From: Rhodococcus sp. OK302
GTDB taxonomy: Bacteria; Actinomycetota; Actinomycetes; Mycobacteriales; Mycobacteriaceae
Length of the DNA stretch: 64,000 nt
Assembly (NCBI RefSeq): GCF_002245895.1
Contig: NZ_NPJZ01000001.1
Span: 310,001-374,000, forward strand
Direction of reading: 5' to 3'
Shown: positions 37,016 to 44,803 of the stretch, piece by piece
Position numbering within the stretch: the first letter of the stretch is position 1
Layout: the number at the start of each line of letters is the position of its first letter
Notes under the pieces: generated by a model
Told to the model about the DNA's origin: nothing
Databases searched by the model: none
Seen by the model: only the letters and a program-made list of their open reading frames with translations
Program-made: the position numbers and the translations under genes

Positions 37016-38298
37016 GCAGGCACGGTGGTGCGTAGCCGACGATCGGCCCGATCCGGTCCGTCGGCGGTCAGTACAACCGGAACTCCGAGTGCGCCGCTCA
37101 GATAGTCGACAAACTCCTCTGGTTCGGACGGAACTTGTTTCGCCGCAACCTCTACCGTCCGAAGAGTGTCCGTCAACACTTGTTGATGATCAAGGTCCTT
37201 CCACTTCCCGACGGGTATCGACGCCCACTCTTCGTACCTCTCCACCCCGTGGATCGGGGTATTTGCTGCCGCCGCGAGGCCAAGGGCATCGAGGTGCGTC
37301 AGTGCCACCCCGTCGACGCCGTCGCTGACCTCGATCGCGTACCGCAGCAGCATCTCGTCGAGGTGTCCGACCCGAAACGACCCCTGATACTCGCCGACGC
37401 CGTTGTGGGATTCCGGAAGAGCCAGCCCGAGAGCACCGTCTTCCATCGGAAAAGGCCCAGCGCCGTGGCGTGTCATGTACGTCCGGGTAACGCCGAGTAC
37501 GTAACTCTCCCTACCCATCTGGCCGATCATTGCTCGTGCGTTGGACGGTTCGACTGTCGACCACGTGGTGTGCGGGTGAAATCCGCGCCACTCGTCGAGA
37601 AGAACTCCCTGGGCGCCTTCGAAAATCAGTCGCCCGCCGGCACCGATCGCTTGCAACGCACCGGGTCCGACTATGTTCACTGCTGCAGCAAATTCCCCGT
37701 ACATCTCGGTCATGTCGTTGATCGACGGGAAGCCATGTCGACTTTCGGTGATCAACCGGCCGTAGTACCTCGTCATCTCCACCAACTTTCGACGGAGCAC
37801 GTCCGGACGTAGGCAGTCGCCTACGGTTGGCGCATCGACATGCTCAAGTGCATACGCTGCAGTCTCGCCGATCCCTTTGCCACACGAACCGTGCCGGTTG
37901 CCCCCGCGGGCATCTTCGCGAGCCCTGTTGGCGGCGACGTGAATCGGCGTCGTCAGCAGGGCCCGCCCGTCAATGGTCAACAGGTCGAACGGATTGTGCA
38001 CTCCGATCGCTTCCAATGCCCGCGCTTCTGTCGCGAGAGCAATCGGCTCGACCAACATGAACTTCGAGAGAAAGGTCGGCACACCCGACAAGGTACCGGC
38101 CCCGAACTGCGAAAAGGTGTGGTGGCGTTCTCCGTTCACAACATTGTGGGCAGCCTGTGCCCCGCCGTTGAATCGAACTACCGCAGCGACGTCCAGGCCT
38201 GCCTGCGGCGAACACAACCAGTCAACCGTGGCACCCTTGCCGGCGTCGCCGAAACCGAGGTCCACGACGACGATGTCACGACTGCCAAAAGCATTCAT
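37012..38298 (-). CDS. Divergent adenylosuccinate synthetase (PurA) homologue
   Basis: A 428-residue PurA-fold protein, clearly homologous along its length (for example VTRTYMTRHGAGPFPME), but changed at key places. The P-loop-like start is LGFGDAGKGATVD instead of QWGDEGKGK; the catalytic Asp18 and His51 remain. The aspartate-binding loop, GATTGRxRR in PurA, is replaced by GEYQGSFRVG, and the guanine motif TKLD is THLD. It therefore probably joins a nucleotide to a different partner, or uses a different NTP. It lies between a vWA protein and an NrtR-like regulator, in one operon with a J-domain pseudokinase. The housekeeping purA should be elsewhere. The phage PurZ family is a comparable example of a repurposed PurA, but this protein is not shown to be PurZ. 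Confidence 0.8.
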   Translation of the reverse strand: MNAFGSRDIVVVDLGFGDAGKGATVDWLCSPQAGLDVAAVVRFNGGAQAAHNVVNGERHHTFSQFGAGTLSGVPTFLSKFMLVEPIALATEARALEAIGVHNPFDLLTIDGRALLTTPIHVAANRAREDARGGNRHGSCGKGIGETAAYALEHVDAPTVGDCLRPDVLRRKLVEMTRYYGRLITESRHGFPSINDMTEMYGEFAAAVNIVGPGALQAIGAGGRLIFEGAQGVLLDEWRGFHPHTTWSTVEPSNARAMIGQMGRESYVLGVTRTYMTRHGAGPFPMEDGALGLALPESHNGVGEYQGSFRVGHLDEMLLRYAIEVSDGVDGVALTHLDALGLAAAANTPIHGVERYEEWASIPVGKWKDLDHQQVLTDTLRTVEVAAKQVPSEPEEFVDYLSGALGVPVVLTADGPDRADRRLRTTVPA

Positions 38299-38310
38299 TT
38301 CAGTCCCCTT

Positions 38311-39297
38311 CTATCTGAAATCAACGTCGTCCGTGCCGGTTCCGAGATCGCGAGGCAATCCCGCCACTGTGGCAGGGGCATGTTCACCGACCAGCGCAAG
38401 TGCCTTTCCGACCGTCGCGGCTTCGGCCACCGAACCGATGTCGCGGAGATCGGCCAGTCCGTCACGTAAATCGATGCGGTCTTCGCCGATACCAACCGTG
38501 AGTGCGATCAGTTCGCACACCGCAGCGGGGTCGTCGAGTTTGACGAAACGCTCGCCGAGCAGCTTCGTCCAGTGATCCGCAATCTCCGGATCGTTGTAAT
38601 ACGACGACTGGTCAGGCAGAACGAAGTAGACGTTCCAACGCTTCTCCAACTCGCGATAGATCGAGGGAACGGAAACATCCAACCGGACCTTGTCACCGAT
38701 CACGCTGCGAATGTGGCGAGCCGAGAGTCTGGGCTTGTTCAACTCGTCACCGATGATGAAAAGGTAGCCCTTACGGCCCCGCTTGTCCCACGCATCCGTA
38801 CTGGTGTGGCGCGCCATGAAATAGGCTGCCAATTCATAACTTTCCGATTTCTGACCGCCACCGTTTCCTTCCAGGAAGATGGTCCGAAGCTGTTCGTCCA
38901 TCGCATTTCCCGATTCGAATTGCCCTACCTGCAGGGGAACCCGATCGCTGTCAGCGTCGCCGATACCGCCGAACAGGATCTGCGGATCATCCGCATACCC
39001 CTTACGTTGCAGCAGTCCGTGCAGCTTTCCGAGCTTGTCCTGCATGATGCGCGGAACAGCACCCATCGATCCTGTTACGTCGAAAAGTACTGCTATCGGC
39101 AAGGAATCAGGGTGCCCGTCCGAGTCTCGACATTCACGCTTGTCGACGCGGAAGGGATCGAGCGTCGGATCAGCTTTCCAGGTATCGCGCGGACGTGCTC
39201 GAAGCGAATCGGTGTAGCCGAAATCGTCGACTCCGCGGGCGGCACGAAATGTCTTGCCCGCCTTGTAAGTGTTGTCGTCCCAATATCCGTATCCCAT
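38311..39297 (-). CDS. von Willebrand factor A domain protein
   Basis: A 328-residue cytoplasmic vWA protein. The MIDAS motif is DVTGS (Asp73, Thr75, Ser77; DxTxS instead of DxSxS), with the later LFIIGDELNKP providing the metal Asp. A conserved-looking start, MGYGYWDDNTYKAGKTFRAARG, precedes the domain, and GGGQKSESYELAAYFMARHT lies on its top face. There is no signal peptide or membrane helix, so it is an intracellular metal-dependent scaffold. It lies 12 bp upstream of the PurA-like gene and 9 bp downstream of the J-domain pseudokinase gene. vWA proteins of this kind occur in TerY-like stress clusters, but no Ter protein is present here. Confidence 0.85.
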   Translation of the reverse strand: MGYGYWDDNTYKAGKTFRAARGVDDFGYTDSLRARPRDTWKADPTLDPFRVDKRECRDSDGHPDSLPIAVLFDVTGSMGAVPRIMQDKLGKLHGLLQRKGYADDPQILFGGIGDADSDRVPLQVGQFESGNAMDEQLRTIFLEGNGGGQKSESYELAAYFMARHTSTDAWDKRGRKGYLFIIGDELNKPRLSARHIRSVIGDKVRLDVSVPSIYRELEKRWNVYFVLPDQSSYYNDPEIADHWTKLLGERFVKLDDPAAVCELIALTVGIGEDRIDLRDGLADLRDIGSVAEAATVGKALALVGEHAPATVAGLPRDLGTGTDDVDFR

Positions 39298-39306
39298 GAT
39301 GGATCA

Positions 39307-40347
39307 CTACCCTTTCGTGGAGGGAACGGTGAACGCCCGAAACGTGCGTTCGCCGTAGAGAAGATCGAGGAGTTCGTCGAACTCGCCCAGTAGATCGACT
39401 GCGTCGGGACGCAGCCTCGGATTCGGCTGCATGCAGCCGAGAGCAAAAGCTTTCATACGACTAGGGATTCGATCGCCGAGCATGGTCGACATCAGTTGGT
39501 GCGCCATGTAGACATCCCAAGCTGGTGAGACAGATTCTTCGAGTTCGGGAGGGTAGGAATCGAGGTGGGAACTGATCTTCGCCGCCGGCCGATCCCCCGG
39601 TCTGGTTGCAAACGACCAACCCACCAAGACCACCCCGTGCAGAACCGGATGAATCAGCACGTTGTCCGCCGTCACTGCGGTGTGCACCCAACCTGCTTGG
39701 TGAGCAGCCGCAAGTGCCCGCAGTAGACGCCGGTGCATCCACGCCCAGTCCCGAGGATCGAGACCGTCCGGGTAGGCACGGTGAACATCAGCCAGGGTGA
39801 TGAATCCGGTGGACAGATCATTGAGCACATTGATCTGGCGAACCTCCCCCGTCACCGGATCACTCTGCGTGATGCGGTCGACGAACTGCGGGAAGTAGGC
39901 CGATATCCACCCGCCCTCGCCCTGAGCTGAACTCGCAATGTCGGTGAGCGCTGCGCGTTCTGCCTCCATCAGCGGGTTTGCCCGCGGACTTCGCGGGATT
40001 TTGACGACCACCTGCTGAGTTCCGGCTGTGCGGTACAGATCAGCGATCGAACCTCGCCCACAGTGAGAACCCAGGGTGTAGGTGCCACTATCCCCGCGAT
40101 ACGTGAGTTCCTGCGTATCCGCTTCCGCTTTCCAGGTCCGAAACAGTTCGTTGAGACGGGCTGTTGCTGCAGTAGCCCGGACCTCGTAGGCCGGATCCAC
40201 ACGATCCGGATGCACCTCCGCTGCCATCCGATGAAATCGGCGTCTCGCAGCACGTTGAGTATCGAAATCAGCTGTCGGACAACCGAATAATTCACTCGAC
40301 GCTCGCACCGCCTCGATCATCTCCATTGTGCTCGTCACCGTGTTCAT
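39307..40347 (-). CDS. J-domain-pseudokinase protein
   Basis: A 346-residue protein. Residues about 15-75 are a J domain with the HPD motif at 46-48 (AAEVHPDRVDP), able in principle to engage DnaK. A protein-kinase fold follows: glycine loop CGRGSIADLY, VVVKIPRS with Lys116, Glu128-Glu130 region, and DPRDWAWMHRRLLRALAAAHQAGWVH. The catalytic HRD is HTA (VHTAVTADNVLI) and the DFG motif is VGWSF, so the catalytic and metal Asp are lost: a pseudokinase. It is the first gene of the operon; the minus-strand start ATG 40347 has no ribosome site but lies six bases after TAGACT, fitting a leaderless transcript. An alternative is that it acts as a scaffold or ATP-sensing partner of the vWA protein. 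Confidence 0.75.
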   Translation of the reverse strand: MNTVTSTMEMIEAVRASSELFGCPTADFDTQRAARRRFHRMAAEVHPDRVDPAYEVRATAATARLNELFRTWKAEADTQELTYRGDSGTYTLGSHCGRGSIADLYRTAGTQQVVVKIPRSPRANPLMEAERAALTDIASSAQGEGGWISAYFPQFVDRITQSDPVTGEVRQINVLNDLSTGFITLADVHRAYPDGLDPRDWAWMHRRLLRALAAAHQAGWVHTAVTADNVLIHPVLHGVVLVGWSFATRPGDRPAAKISSHLDSYPPELEESVSPAWDVYMAHQLMSTMLGDRIPSRMKAFALGCMQPNPRLRPDAVDLLGEFDELLDLLYGERTFRAFTVPSTKG

Positions 40348-40348
40348 A

Positions 40349-40382
40349 GTTTTAGTCTAGATGACTAAAACAGATCGCGCAA
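40349..40382 (-). promoter_or_regulatory. Promoter and NrtR-type palindrome of the pseudokinase operon
   Basis: A -35-like TTGCGC (40377-40382) and a -10-like TAGACT (40354-40359) are 17 bp apart, and the start ATG is six bases beyond the -10. A perfect nine-bp inverted repeat, GTTTTAGTC-N5-GACTAAAAC (40349-40371), covers the -10 and the spacer. Its TAGTC/GACTA core resembles known NrtR sites, and the operon ends with an NrtR-like gene. Repression by steric block is expected. Confidence 0.6.
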
Positions 40383-40406
40383 GAGATGCCCTCCGGACAC
40401 GACAAA

Positions 40407-40467
40407 GCCCCTGGCCTCATGAATCCGGATGTTGCGACGCATCCAAACACAGGGGAAAACCAGGGGC
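40407..40467. other. Nested inverted repeats in the 40.4-kb gap
   Basis: GCCCCTGG (40407-40414) and CCAGGGGC (40460-40467) are exact complements, enclosing a smaller hairpin GGATG (40427-40431) with CATCC (40440-40444). The 190-bp gap between the SDR stop and the operon start holds no ORF. It may be a terminator or a small structured RNA; no family is recognised. Confidence 0.3.
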
Positions 40468-40488
40468 AGGGTCAACACTACCCTCGCT

Positions 40489-40528
40489 GTGCGCCTTTCT
40501 TAACCACCCGCGGTTAAGAAGGGCGCAC
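40489..40528. terminator. Terminator after the minus-strand SDR gene
   Basis: Arms 40489-40505 and 40512-40528 form a 17-bp stem with one G-U pair and the loop ACCCGC. Its outer part, GTGCGCCTTT, is shared with the hairpins at 22.1 and 23.7 kb, indicating one terminator-like family. It lies ten bases beyond the SDR stop. Confidence 0.75.
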
Positions 40529-40537
40529 GGCAATAGA

Positions 40538-41299
40538 TCAGCCCCAGCGCGACTGGCCACCGTCGAGCGGAATGGTCGCACCCGTCAGGTAGCTGGCATC
40601 TTCGCCGACGAGGAAGACGATTGCGCGTCCGATATCCGCTTCGGGATCGCCGACGCGACCGAGAGGAATGCCGGCGACAAAGGCAGCAGCCTCTTCAGGG
40701 TTCTTGTCCATCCACCACTGCAGAGCGGGGGTCTGGGCGTGCGGCGCGACATTGAGGACGCGAATGTTGTCCTTGCCCCACTCGCAGGCTGCGGCGCGGG
40801 TGAGCGCGCGCATGCCTTCCTTGATGGAGCCGTAGGCACCGTAATTGCTGGCGTCCCAACGGACGGCTGCAGAGGTGACCATGTTGATGATGACGCCGCC
40901 GCCGCGGGCATCCATGTGCGGATGCGCGGCACGCATCATGCGCAGAGTCGCGAGCGGACCGGTTGCAAAGGAGCGCTCGAAATCTTCGTCGAGGACGCTG
41001 AGCAGCGGGCCGGGCTTGCAGTCGTTGGCGTTGTTGACCAAGATGTCGATTCCACCGAACAGTTCGACCGTACGATCCACGGCAGCGGTGATGTCGTCCT
41101 TGTTGCTGACGTTGCAGACAACAGCCTCGCCGCGGGCGCCGATGTCGGCGAGCAGTCCGCAGGTGGTGTGGAGCTTGGATTCGGTGCGCCCGGCAACCGC
41201 GATGACGGCACCTTCCTTGGCCAATGCAAGGGCGATTCCCTGTCCGATTCCCTGGCCGGCACCGGTGATCAGTGCAACTTTGCCGTCGAGCTTGCCCAT
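40538..41299 (-). CDS. Short-chain dehydrogenase/reductase (KstR2-site associated)
   Basis: A 253-residue classical SDR. The cofactor motif GAGQGIGQG and NNAND (usually NNAG) are in place, and YGAYGSIK gives the Tyr-Lys catalytic pair. The R in AVAGRTESKL favours NADP(H). It diverges from a second SDR, with a perfect KstR2-type operator between them. In Mycobacterium tuberculosis two SDR genes (Rv3548c, Rv3549c) belong to the KstR2 regulon that degrades steroid C and D rings, so this pair may correspond. The exact substrate is unknown. Confidence 0.85.
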   Translation of the reverse strand: MGKLDGKVALITGAGQGIGQGIALALAKEGAVIAVAGRTESKLHTTCGLLADIGARGEAVVCNVSNKDDITAAVDRTVELFGGIDILVNNANDCKPGPLLSVLDEDFERSFATGPLATLRMMRAAHPHMDARGGGVIINMVTSAAVRWDASNYGAYGSIKEGMRALTRAAACEWGKDNIRVLNVAPHAQTPALQWWMDKNPEEAAAFVAGIPLGRVGDPEADIGRAIVFLVGEDASYLTGATIPLDGGQSRWG

Positions 41300-41384
41300 G
41301 TGATTACTCCAATGTCCTTGACGCGGGGACTGGTCGATTCTGGTGACTGCCGGTGTTTGTCGTCTACACTCGACTTACTAAACA

Positions 41385-41398
41385 ACCAAGCACTTGCT
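41385..41398. promoter_or_regulatory. KstR2-type operator
   Basis: ACCAAGCACTTGCT matches the published KstR2 palindrome AnCAAGnnCTTGnT at every defined base. It lies in the divergent gap of two SDR genes, 86 bp from one start and 83 from the other. KstR2 is the repressor, released by a steroid-ring CoA thioester, of genes degrading rings C and D. Confidence 0.8.
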
Positions 41399-41480
41399 TG
41401 ACCCTAAAGTGTGCGGCCATGCCGCGTCAATCATAGTGGGCGGCAATTCAGCTCGGTCCCGGCATCAGGAAGGCTCCACC

Positions 41481-42251
41481 GTGTCACTCCCCAACCCTGT
41501 CGATTTCAGCGGACGTTCGGTGATCGTCACCGGCGGTACCAAGGGCATCGGCTTCGTCATCGCCGAAACCTTCCTGGCCGCCGGCGCAAACGTGCTGGTC
41601 TGTGGCCGAAACGAGCCAGAAACGCTCCCCTCGGCCGACGGCCGCACTGCAGCCTTCAAAGCTACCGACGTCCGTGATCCCGCAGACGCCGCAGCCCTCG
41701 TCCAGGAAGCCGTCGACCTCTACGGCCGCCTCGACGTCCTGGTCAACAACGCCGGCGGCTCCCCCGACGCCGACGCCGCCACCGTCTCACCGCGTTTCGT
41801 CGAGAAGATCGTGGCGTTGAACCTGTTGGCTCCCTTCAACGTTGCGCAGGCAGCCAACGCTGTGATGCAGACGCAGGACGACGGCGGCGCCATCATCAAT
41901 ATCGGCAGCGTCTCGGCCATCGACCCGCAGCCCGGTACCGCCGCCTACAGTGCCGCCAAGGCCGGACTACTGGTCCTGACAAAGGCTTTGGCGCTCGAGT
42001 GGGCCCCCAAGGTTCGCATCAACCACATCACCACCGGCCTCATCCGCACCGAGGCTGCAGCTTCGGTCTACGGCGACGGCGCTGCTATCACGGCGACACT
42101 TCCGATGGAGCGCATGGCTGTGCCTTCGGATATCGCAAATTCCTGCCTGTTCCTGGCCAGCCCGCTTTCCTCGTACGTCAACGGCGCCGACATTGCCGTT
42201 CACGGCGGCGGTGAGTACCCGGCCCGCTACATGGCGATGCGCGACAACTGA
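41481..42251 (+). CDS. Short-chain dehydrogenase/reductase
   Basis: A 256-residue SDR starting at GTG 41481, seven bases after AGGAAGG; the frame opens at 41394. TGGTKGIG is the cofactor motif, NNAGG follows, Ser and the AAYSAAK Tyr-Lys pair are intact. It shares the KstR2-type operator with the divergent SDR and is likely induced with it. A 16-bp hairpin follows the stop. It resembles the mycobacterial SDRs of the KstR2 regulon in context, not identified by sequence comparison here. Confidence 0.85.
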   Translation: MSLPNPVDFSGRSVIVTGGTKGIGFVIAETFLAAGANVLVCGRNEPETLPSADGRTAAFKATDVRDPADAAALVQEAVDLYGRLDVLVNNAGGSPDADAATVSPRFVEKIVALNLLAPFNVAQAANAVMQTQDDGGAIINIGSVSAIDPQPGTAAYSAAKAGLLVLTKALALEWAPKVRINHITTGLIRTEAAASVYGDGAAITATLPMERMAVPSDIANSCLFLASPLSSYVNGADIAVHGGGEYPARYMAMRDN

Positions 42252-42261
42252 ACCAGTCCAC

Positions 42262-42297
42262 AAGGAAGCCCCTGAGCGAATGCTCAGGGGCTTCCTT
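42262..42297 (+). terminator. Terminator after the plus-strand SDR
   Basis: A perfect 16-bp stem (42262-42277 with 42282-42297) has a GAAT tetraloop-like loop and is followed by a short T-containing stretch. It lies 11 bases after the SDR stop. Confidence 0.85.
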
Positions 42298-42309
42298 GTT
42301 TGTGTGAAC

Positions 42310-42347
42310 AACTGCGGGGCGCGAAGGGGATCAAGCGCCCCGCAGTT
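42310..42347 (-). terminator. Terminator of the steroid-type operon
   Basis: A perfect 13-bp stem (42310-42322 with 42335-42347) with a 12-base loop lies 13 bases beyond the stop of the hydratase gene on the minus strand. It closes the six-gene operon. Confidence 0.75.
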
Positions 42348-42360
42348 GCGACTGTGGGTA

Positions 42361-43182
42361 CTACGAAGCGGAGAAGCTCACTCGCGCACCGGAAATCGCC
42401 AGCTGCCCGTCCTTGTAGACCTGGAAAGCCAGATCCTCCGGAGTTCCCCACGCCGCGATGGACGGAGTCTCACCCGGATGGATGGCAGCCGCGAAACGAC
42501 CCTCGAGGCTCACGAGATCAGCCGGATGAACTCCGGTGACCCGAGCGAGTTCGAGCGTGCTGGCCGCCAAGGTGCACAGGCCGTGCATGATCGGACGCGG
42601 CTGGTTGATACGCGCCGCGGCCTCGGGATCGATGTGGATGTGGTGCATGTCGCCGAGGAGTCGGTACATCGCCGTCTGGTTCTCGGCGGTGGTCAGGACA
42701 CCGGTCAGCGATGGGTCACCCGTGGGCTCGGCCGGACGCGACGGTCCGCGTTCTCCACCGAATCCGCCGGCGCCGGGAGCGAACAGCGACCAGGTTGCGA
42801 CGAAGTACTCGCACTCCACCTTCACCTCGAACACTGCGGCAGCACCCTTGTCCCACACCTCGCCGACAGAAGCCTTCAGCGTCAGCTCACCGCTGCGGGG
42901 CAGCGGGGCAAGAACTTTCAGTTCCTGCGAGCCGTGAAGCGCGGTCGATGTGTCGAACGCGCCGGCTGAGCCGAGTGCGTCCGGAGCCCACTGCGCAAGC
43001 GTCAGCGCGAACGTCGGCAGCACCCGAAGCTGATCCTCGAAAACGAGGTCCAGTTCGGTTGCCTTGGCGCCCACGGCGAGTGCATAGAGGATCGCGTCGC
43101 GCTCGGTGTACGAGACGGCGCGCGTACCGAGATCGGCTCCGCGCCAATCGCCGGCGGTCTTCACAGTTTCCGAAGCAGTCAT
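42361..43182 (-). CDS. MaoC-type enoyl-CoA hydratase (Hsd4B-like)
   Basis: A 273-residue double hot-dog hydratase. The C-terminal half holds the hydratase 2 motif YRLLGDMHHIHIDPEAA, with catalytic Asp and His; the N-terminal hot-dog is non-catalytic, as in family members such as mycobacterial Rv3538. ATG 43182 follows AGAGGAA; a GTG at 43200 that overlaps the preceding stop is the alternative. It is the last gene of the ACAD-ChsH2-ACAD-ChsH1-Ltp2 operon. It may hydrate an enoyl-CoA in an earlier side-chain cycle. Confidence 0.82.
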   Translation of the reverse strand: MTASETVKTAGDWRGADLGTRAVSYTERDAILYALAVGAKATELDLVFEDQLRVLPTFALTLAQWAPDALGSAGAFDTSTALHGSQELKVLAPLPRSGELTLKASVGEVWDKGAAAVFEVKVECEYFVATWSLFAPGAGGFGGERGPSRPAEPTGDPSLTGVLTTAENQTAMYRLLGDMHHIHIDPEAAARINQPRPIMHGLCTLAASTLELARVTGVHPADLVSLEGRFAAAIHPGETPSIAAWGTPEDLAFQVYKDGQLAISGARVSFSAS

Positions 43183-43196
43183 GTGCAATTCCTCTC

Positions 43197-44375
43197 TCAC
43201 ACCGCGCCGAGGATGAGACCACTGGTGGGCACTGCTGTTCCGGCAGTGACCAACACGTTCTCGACACCATCGGGCTGATTGGTCGACGTACCACGAACCA
43301 GGCGGACGCCTTCGGCAATGCCGTTGACGCCGTGCAGGTATGCCTCGCCGACCTGGCCACCGTGAGTGTTGGACGGCAAGCGTCCACCGAGCTCGAGGTT
43401 GCCTTCGCGGATGAAGTCCTTGGCCTCACCAGGCTTGCAGAAGCCCAGTTCTTCGAGCTGCGGAAGCACCAGCGGGGTGAAGTGGTCGTAGAGGATCGCG
43501 GCGTTGATGTCGTCCGGAGTCAGGCCGCTCTGGCCGTACAGCTGACGGGCAACCAAGCCCATCTCCGGAATACCGGAGATGTCGGGGCGGTAGTAGCTGG
43601 TCATCATGTGCTGATCCTTGGCGCTGCCCTGAGCGGCGCCCTTGATGATGACCGGCTTGTTGGCCAGAGTCTTTGCGCGCTCGGCAGAGACGATGACCAG
43701 TGCTTGGCCGCCGTCGGTTTCCTGGCAGCAGTCGAGCAAGTGGAGCGGCTCGGCGATCCAGCGGGAGTTCTGATGGTCTTCGAGCGTGATCGGACGCTCG
43801 TAGAACCATGCCGCCGGATTATTGGCAGCGTGCTTACGCGCCACGACGGCAACGCGGCCGAAGTCCTCACTGGTTGCACCGTACTGATGCATGTAGCGAC
43901 GGGCGAACATCGCAACCCACTGCGCCGGAGTGGACAATCCCTGCGGGGTCATCCACGCGTAGGCAGCGCGGTCAGCCGTGCTGTCCATGGGGCGATCGTG
44001 CTGACCCAATCCGTAACGCACGCCGGAGCGTTCGTTGAATGCGCGGTAGCAGACCACGACGTCGGCAACACCGGTGGCAACAGCCATCGCTGCCTGCTGA
44101 ACCGTCGCACAGGCTGCGCCGCCGCCGTAGTGGATGCGGGAGAAGAACTTCAGCTCACCGAGGCCACAGTTGCGGGCGACGATAGCTTCGCCGTTGGTCT
44201 CCGACGTGTAAGTCGACAGACCGTCGACCTCGGACGGATCGATCCCGGCGTCCTTGAGCGCGGCGACGATTGCCTCGCACGCCAACTGCAGTTCGGTGCG
44301 GCCGGAGTTCTTGGAGAACTCGGTGGAACCGATGCCGACGATGGCAGCGGCACCCGAGAGTGGGCTGATCGCCAT
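43197..44375 (-). CDS. ltp2: Ltp2-like thiolase-fold aldolase
   Basis: A 392-residue thiolase-like lipid-transfer protein. In steroid degradation Ltp2 cleaves the 17-hydroxy-C22-CoA by a retro-aldol step to a 17-ketone and propionyl-CoA, acting with the DUF35 part of ChsH2. The sequence shows the Ltp pattern (AIVGIGSTEFS, TYTSETNGEAIV, IHYGGGAACATVQQAAMAVATGVADVVVCYRAFNERSGVRYG, SNTHGGQVGEAYLHGVNGIAEGVRLVRG). Its start overlaps the ChsH1-like stop by one base. The symbol denotes family; rhodococci carry paralogues (ltp3, ltp4) and a bile-acid or other-sterol role is possible. Confidence 0.82.
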   Translation of the reverse strand: MAISPLSGAAAIVGIGSTEFSKNSGRTELQLACEAIVAALKDAGIDPSEVDGLSTYTSETNGEAIVARNCGLGELKFFSRIHYGGGAACATVQQAAMAVATGVADVVVCYRAFNERSGVRYGLGQHDRPMDSTADRAAYAWMTPQGLSTPAQWVAMFARRYMHQYGATSEDFGRVAVVARKHAANNPAAWFYERPITLEDHQNSRWIAEPLHLLDCCQETDGGQALVIVSAERAKTLANKPVIIKGAAQGSAKDQHMMTSYYRPDISGIPEMGLVARQLYGQSGLTPDDINAAILYDHFTPLVLPQLEELGFCKPGEAKDFIREGNLELGGRLPSNTHGGQVGEAYLHGVNGIAEGVRLVRGTSTNQPDGVENVLVTAGTAVPTSGLILGAV

Positions 44376-44803
44376 CAGGCGTTCCCCTCTTCCTTGAAAG
44401 CGACTGTGACGGTTCCGGATGCGTGATTGCCGAGGCTGTTAGCGCCCTGCACCTTGACCACGACGACGCCGTCTTCCTTGGACACGACCTCACCGGTCAT
44501 CGTCATGGTGTCGCCCGGGTAGTTGGGTGCACCCAGACGAATAGCGATGCGGCGCAATGTCGACGCCGAACCTGCCCAATCGGTGACGTAGCGGCCGACA
44601 AGGCCGTTGCTGGTCAGGATGTTCATGAAGACATCCTTGGAGCCACGTTCCTGAGCCAGGCTCGGATCGTGGTGGACGTCCTGGAAATCGCGGGTGGCGA
44701 TTGCCGTGGCGACGATCAGTGTGCGGGTGAGCGGAATTGCCAACTCTGGCAATACCTCTCCCACCGCGATGTCGGCGTAGTTGCGACCGGTCAGGACGGT
44801 CAT
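44375..44803 (-). CDS. chsH1: ChsH1-like MaoC hydratase subunit
   Basis: A 142-residue single hot-dog protein with the catalytic motif RDFQDVHHDPSLAQE, giving the Asp and His of an R-hydratase. In the steroid pathway ChsH1 pairs with ChsH2 to hydrate a C17-C20 double bond of the shortened side chain. It starts at ATG 44803, overlapping the ACAD stop (ATGA); the long extended frame to 45208 is antisense shadow. Position between ACAD and Ltp2 genes supports the call. Confidence 0.8.
   Translation of the reverse strand: MTVLTGRNYADIAVGEVLPELAIPLTRTLIVATAIATRDFQDVHHDPSLAQERGSKDVFMNILTSNGLVGRYVTDWAGSASTLRRIAIRLGAPNYPGDTMTMTGEVVSKEDGVVVVKVQGANSLGNHASGTVTVAFKEEGNA

Noticed and set aside
40348..40537. 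tRNA gene in the gap
   Set aside because: The stem-loops do not form a cloverleaf and no T-loop GGTTCGA-type sequence is present.
42711..44426. 571-residue plus-strand frame
   Set aside because: Runs antisense across two well-supported genes and shows no family motif.
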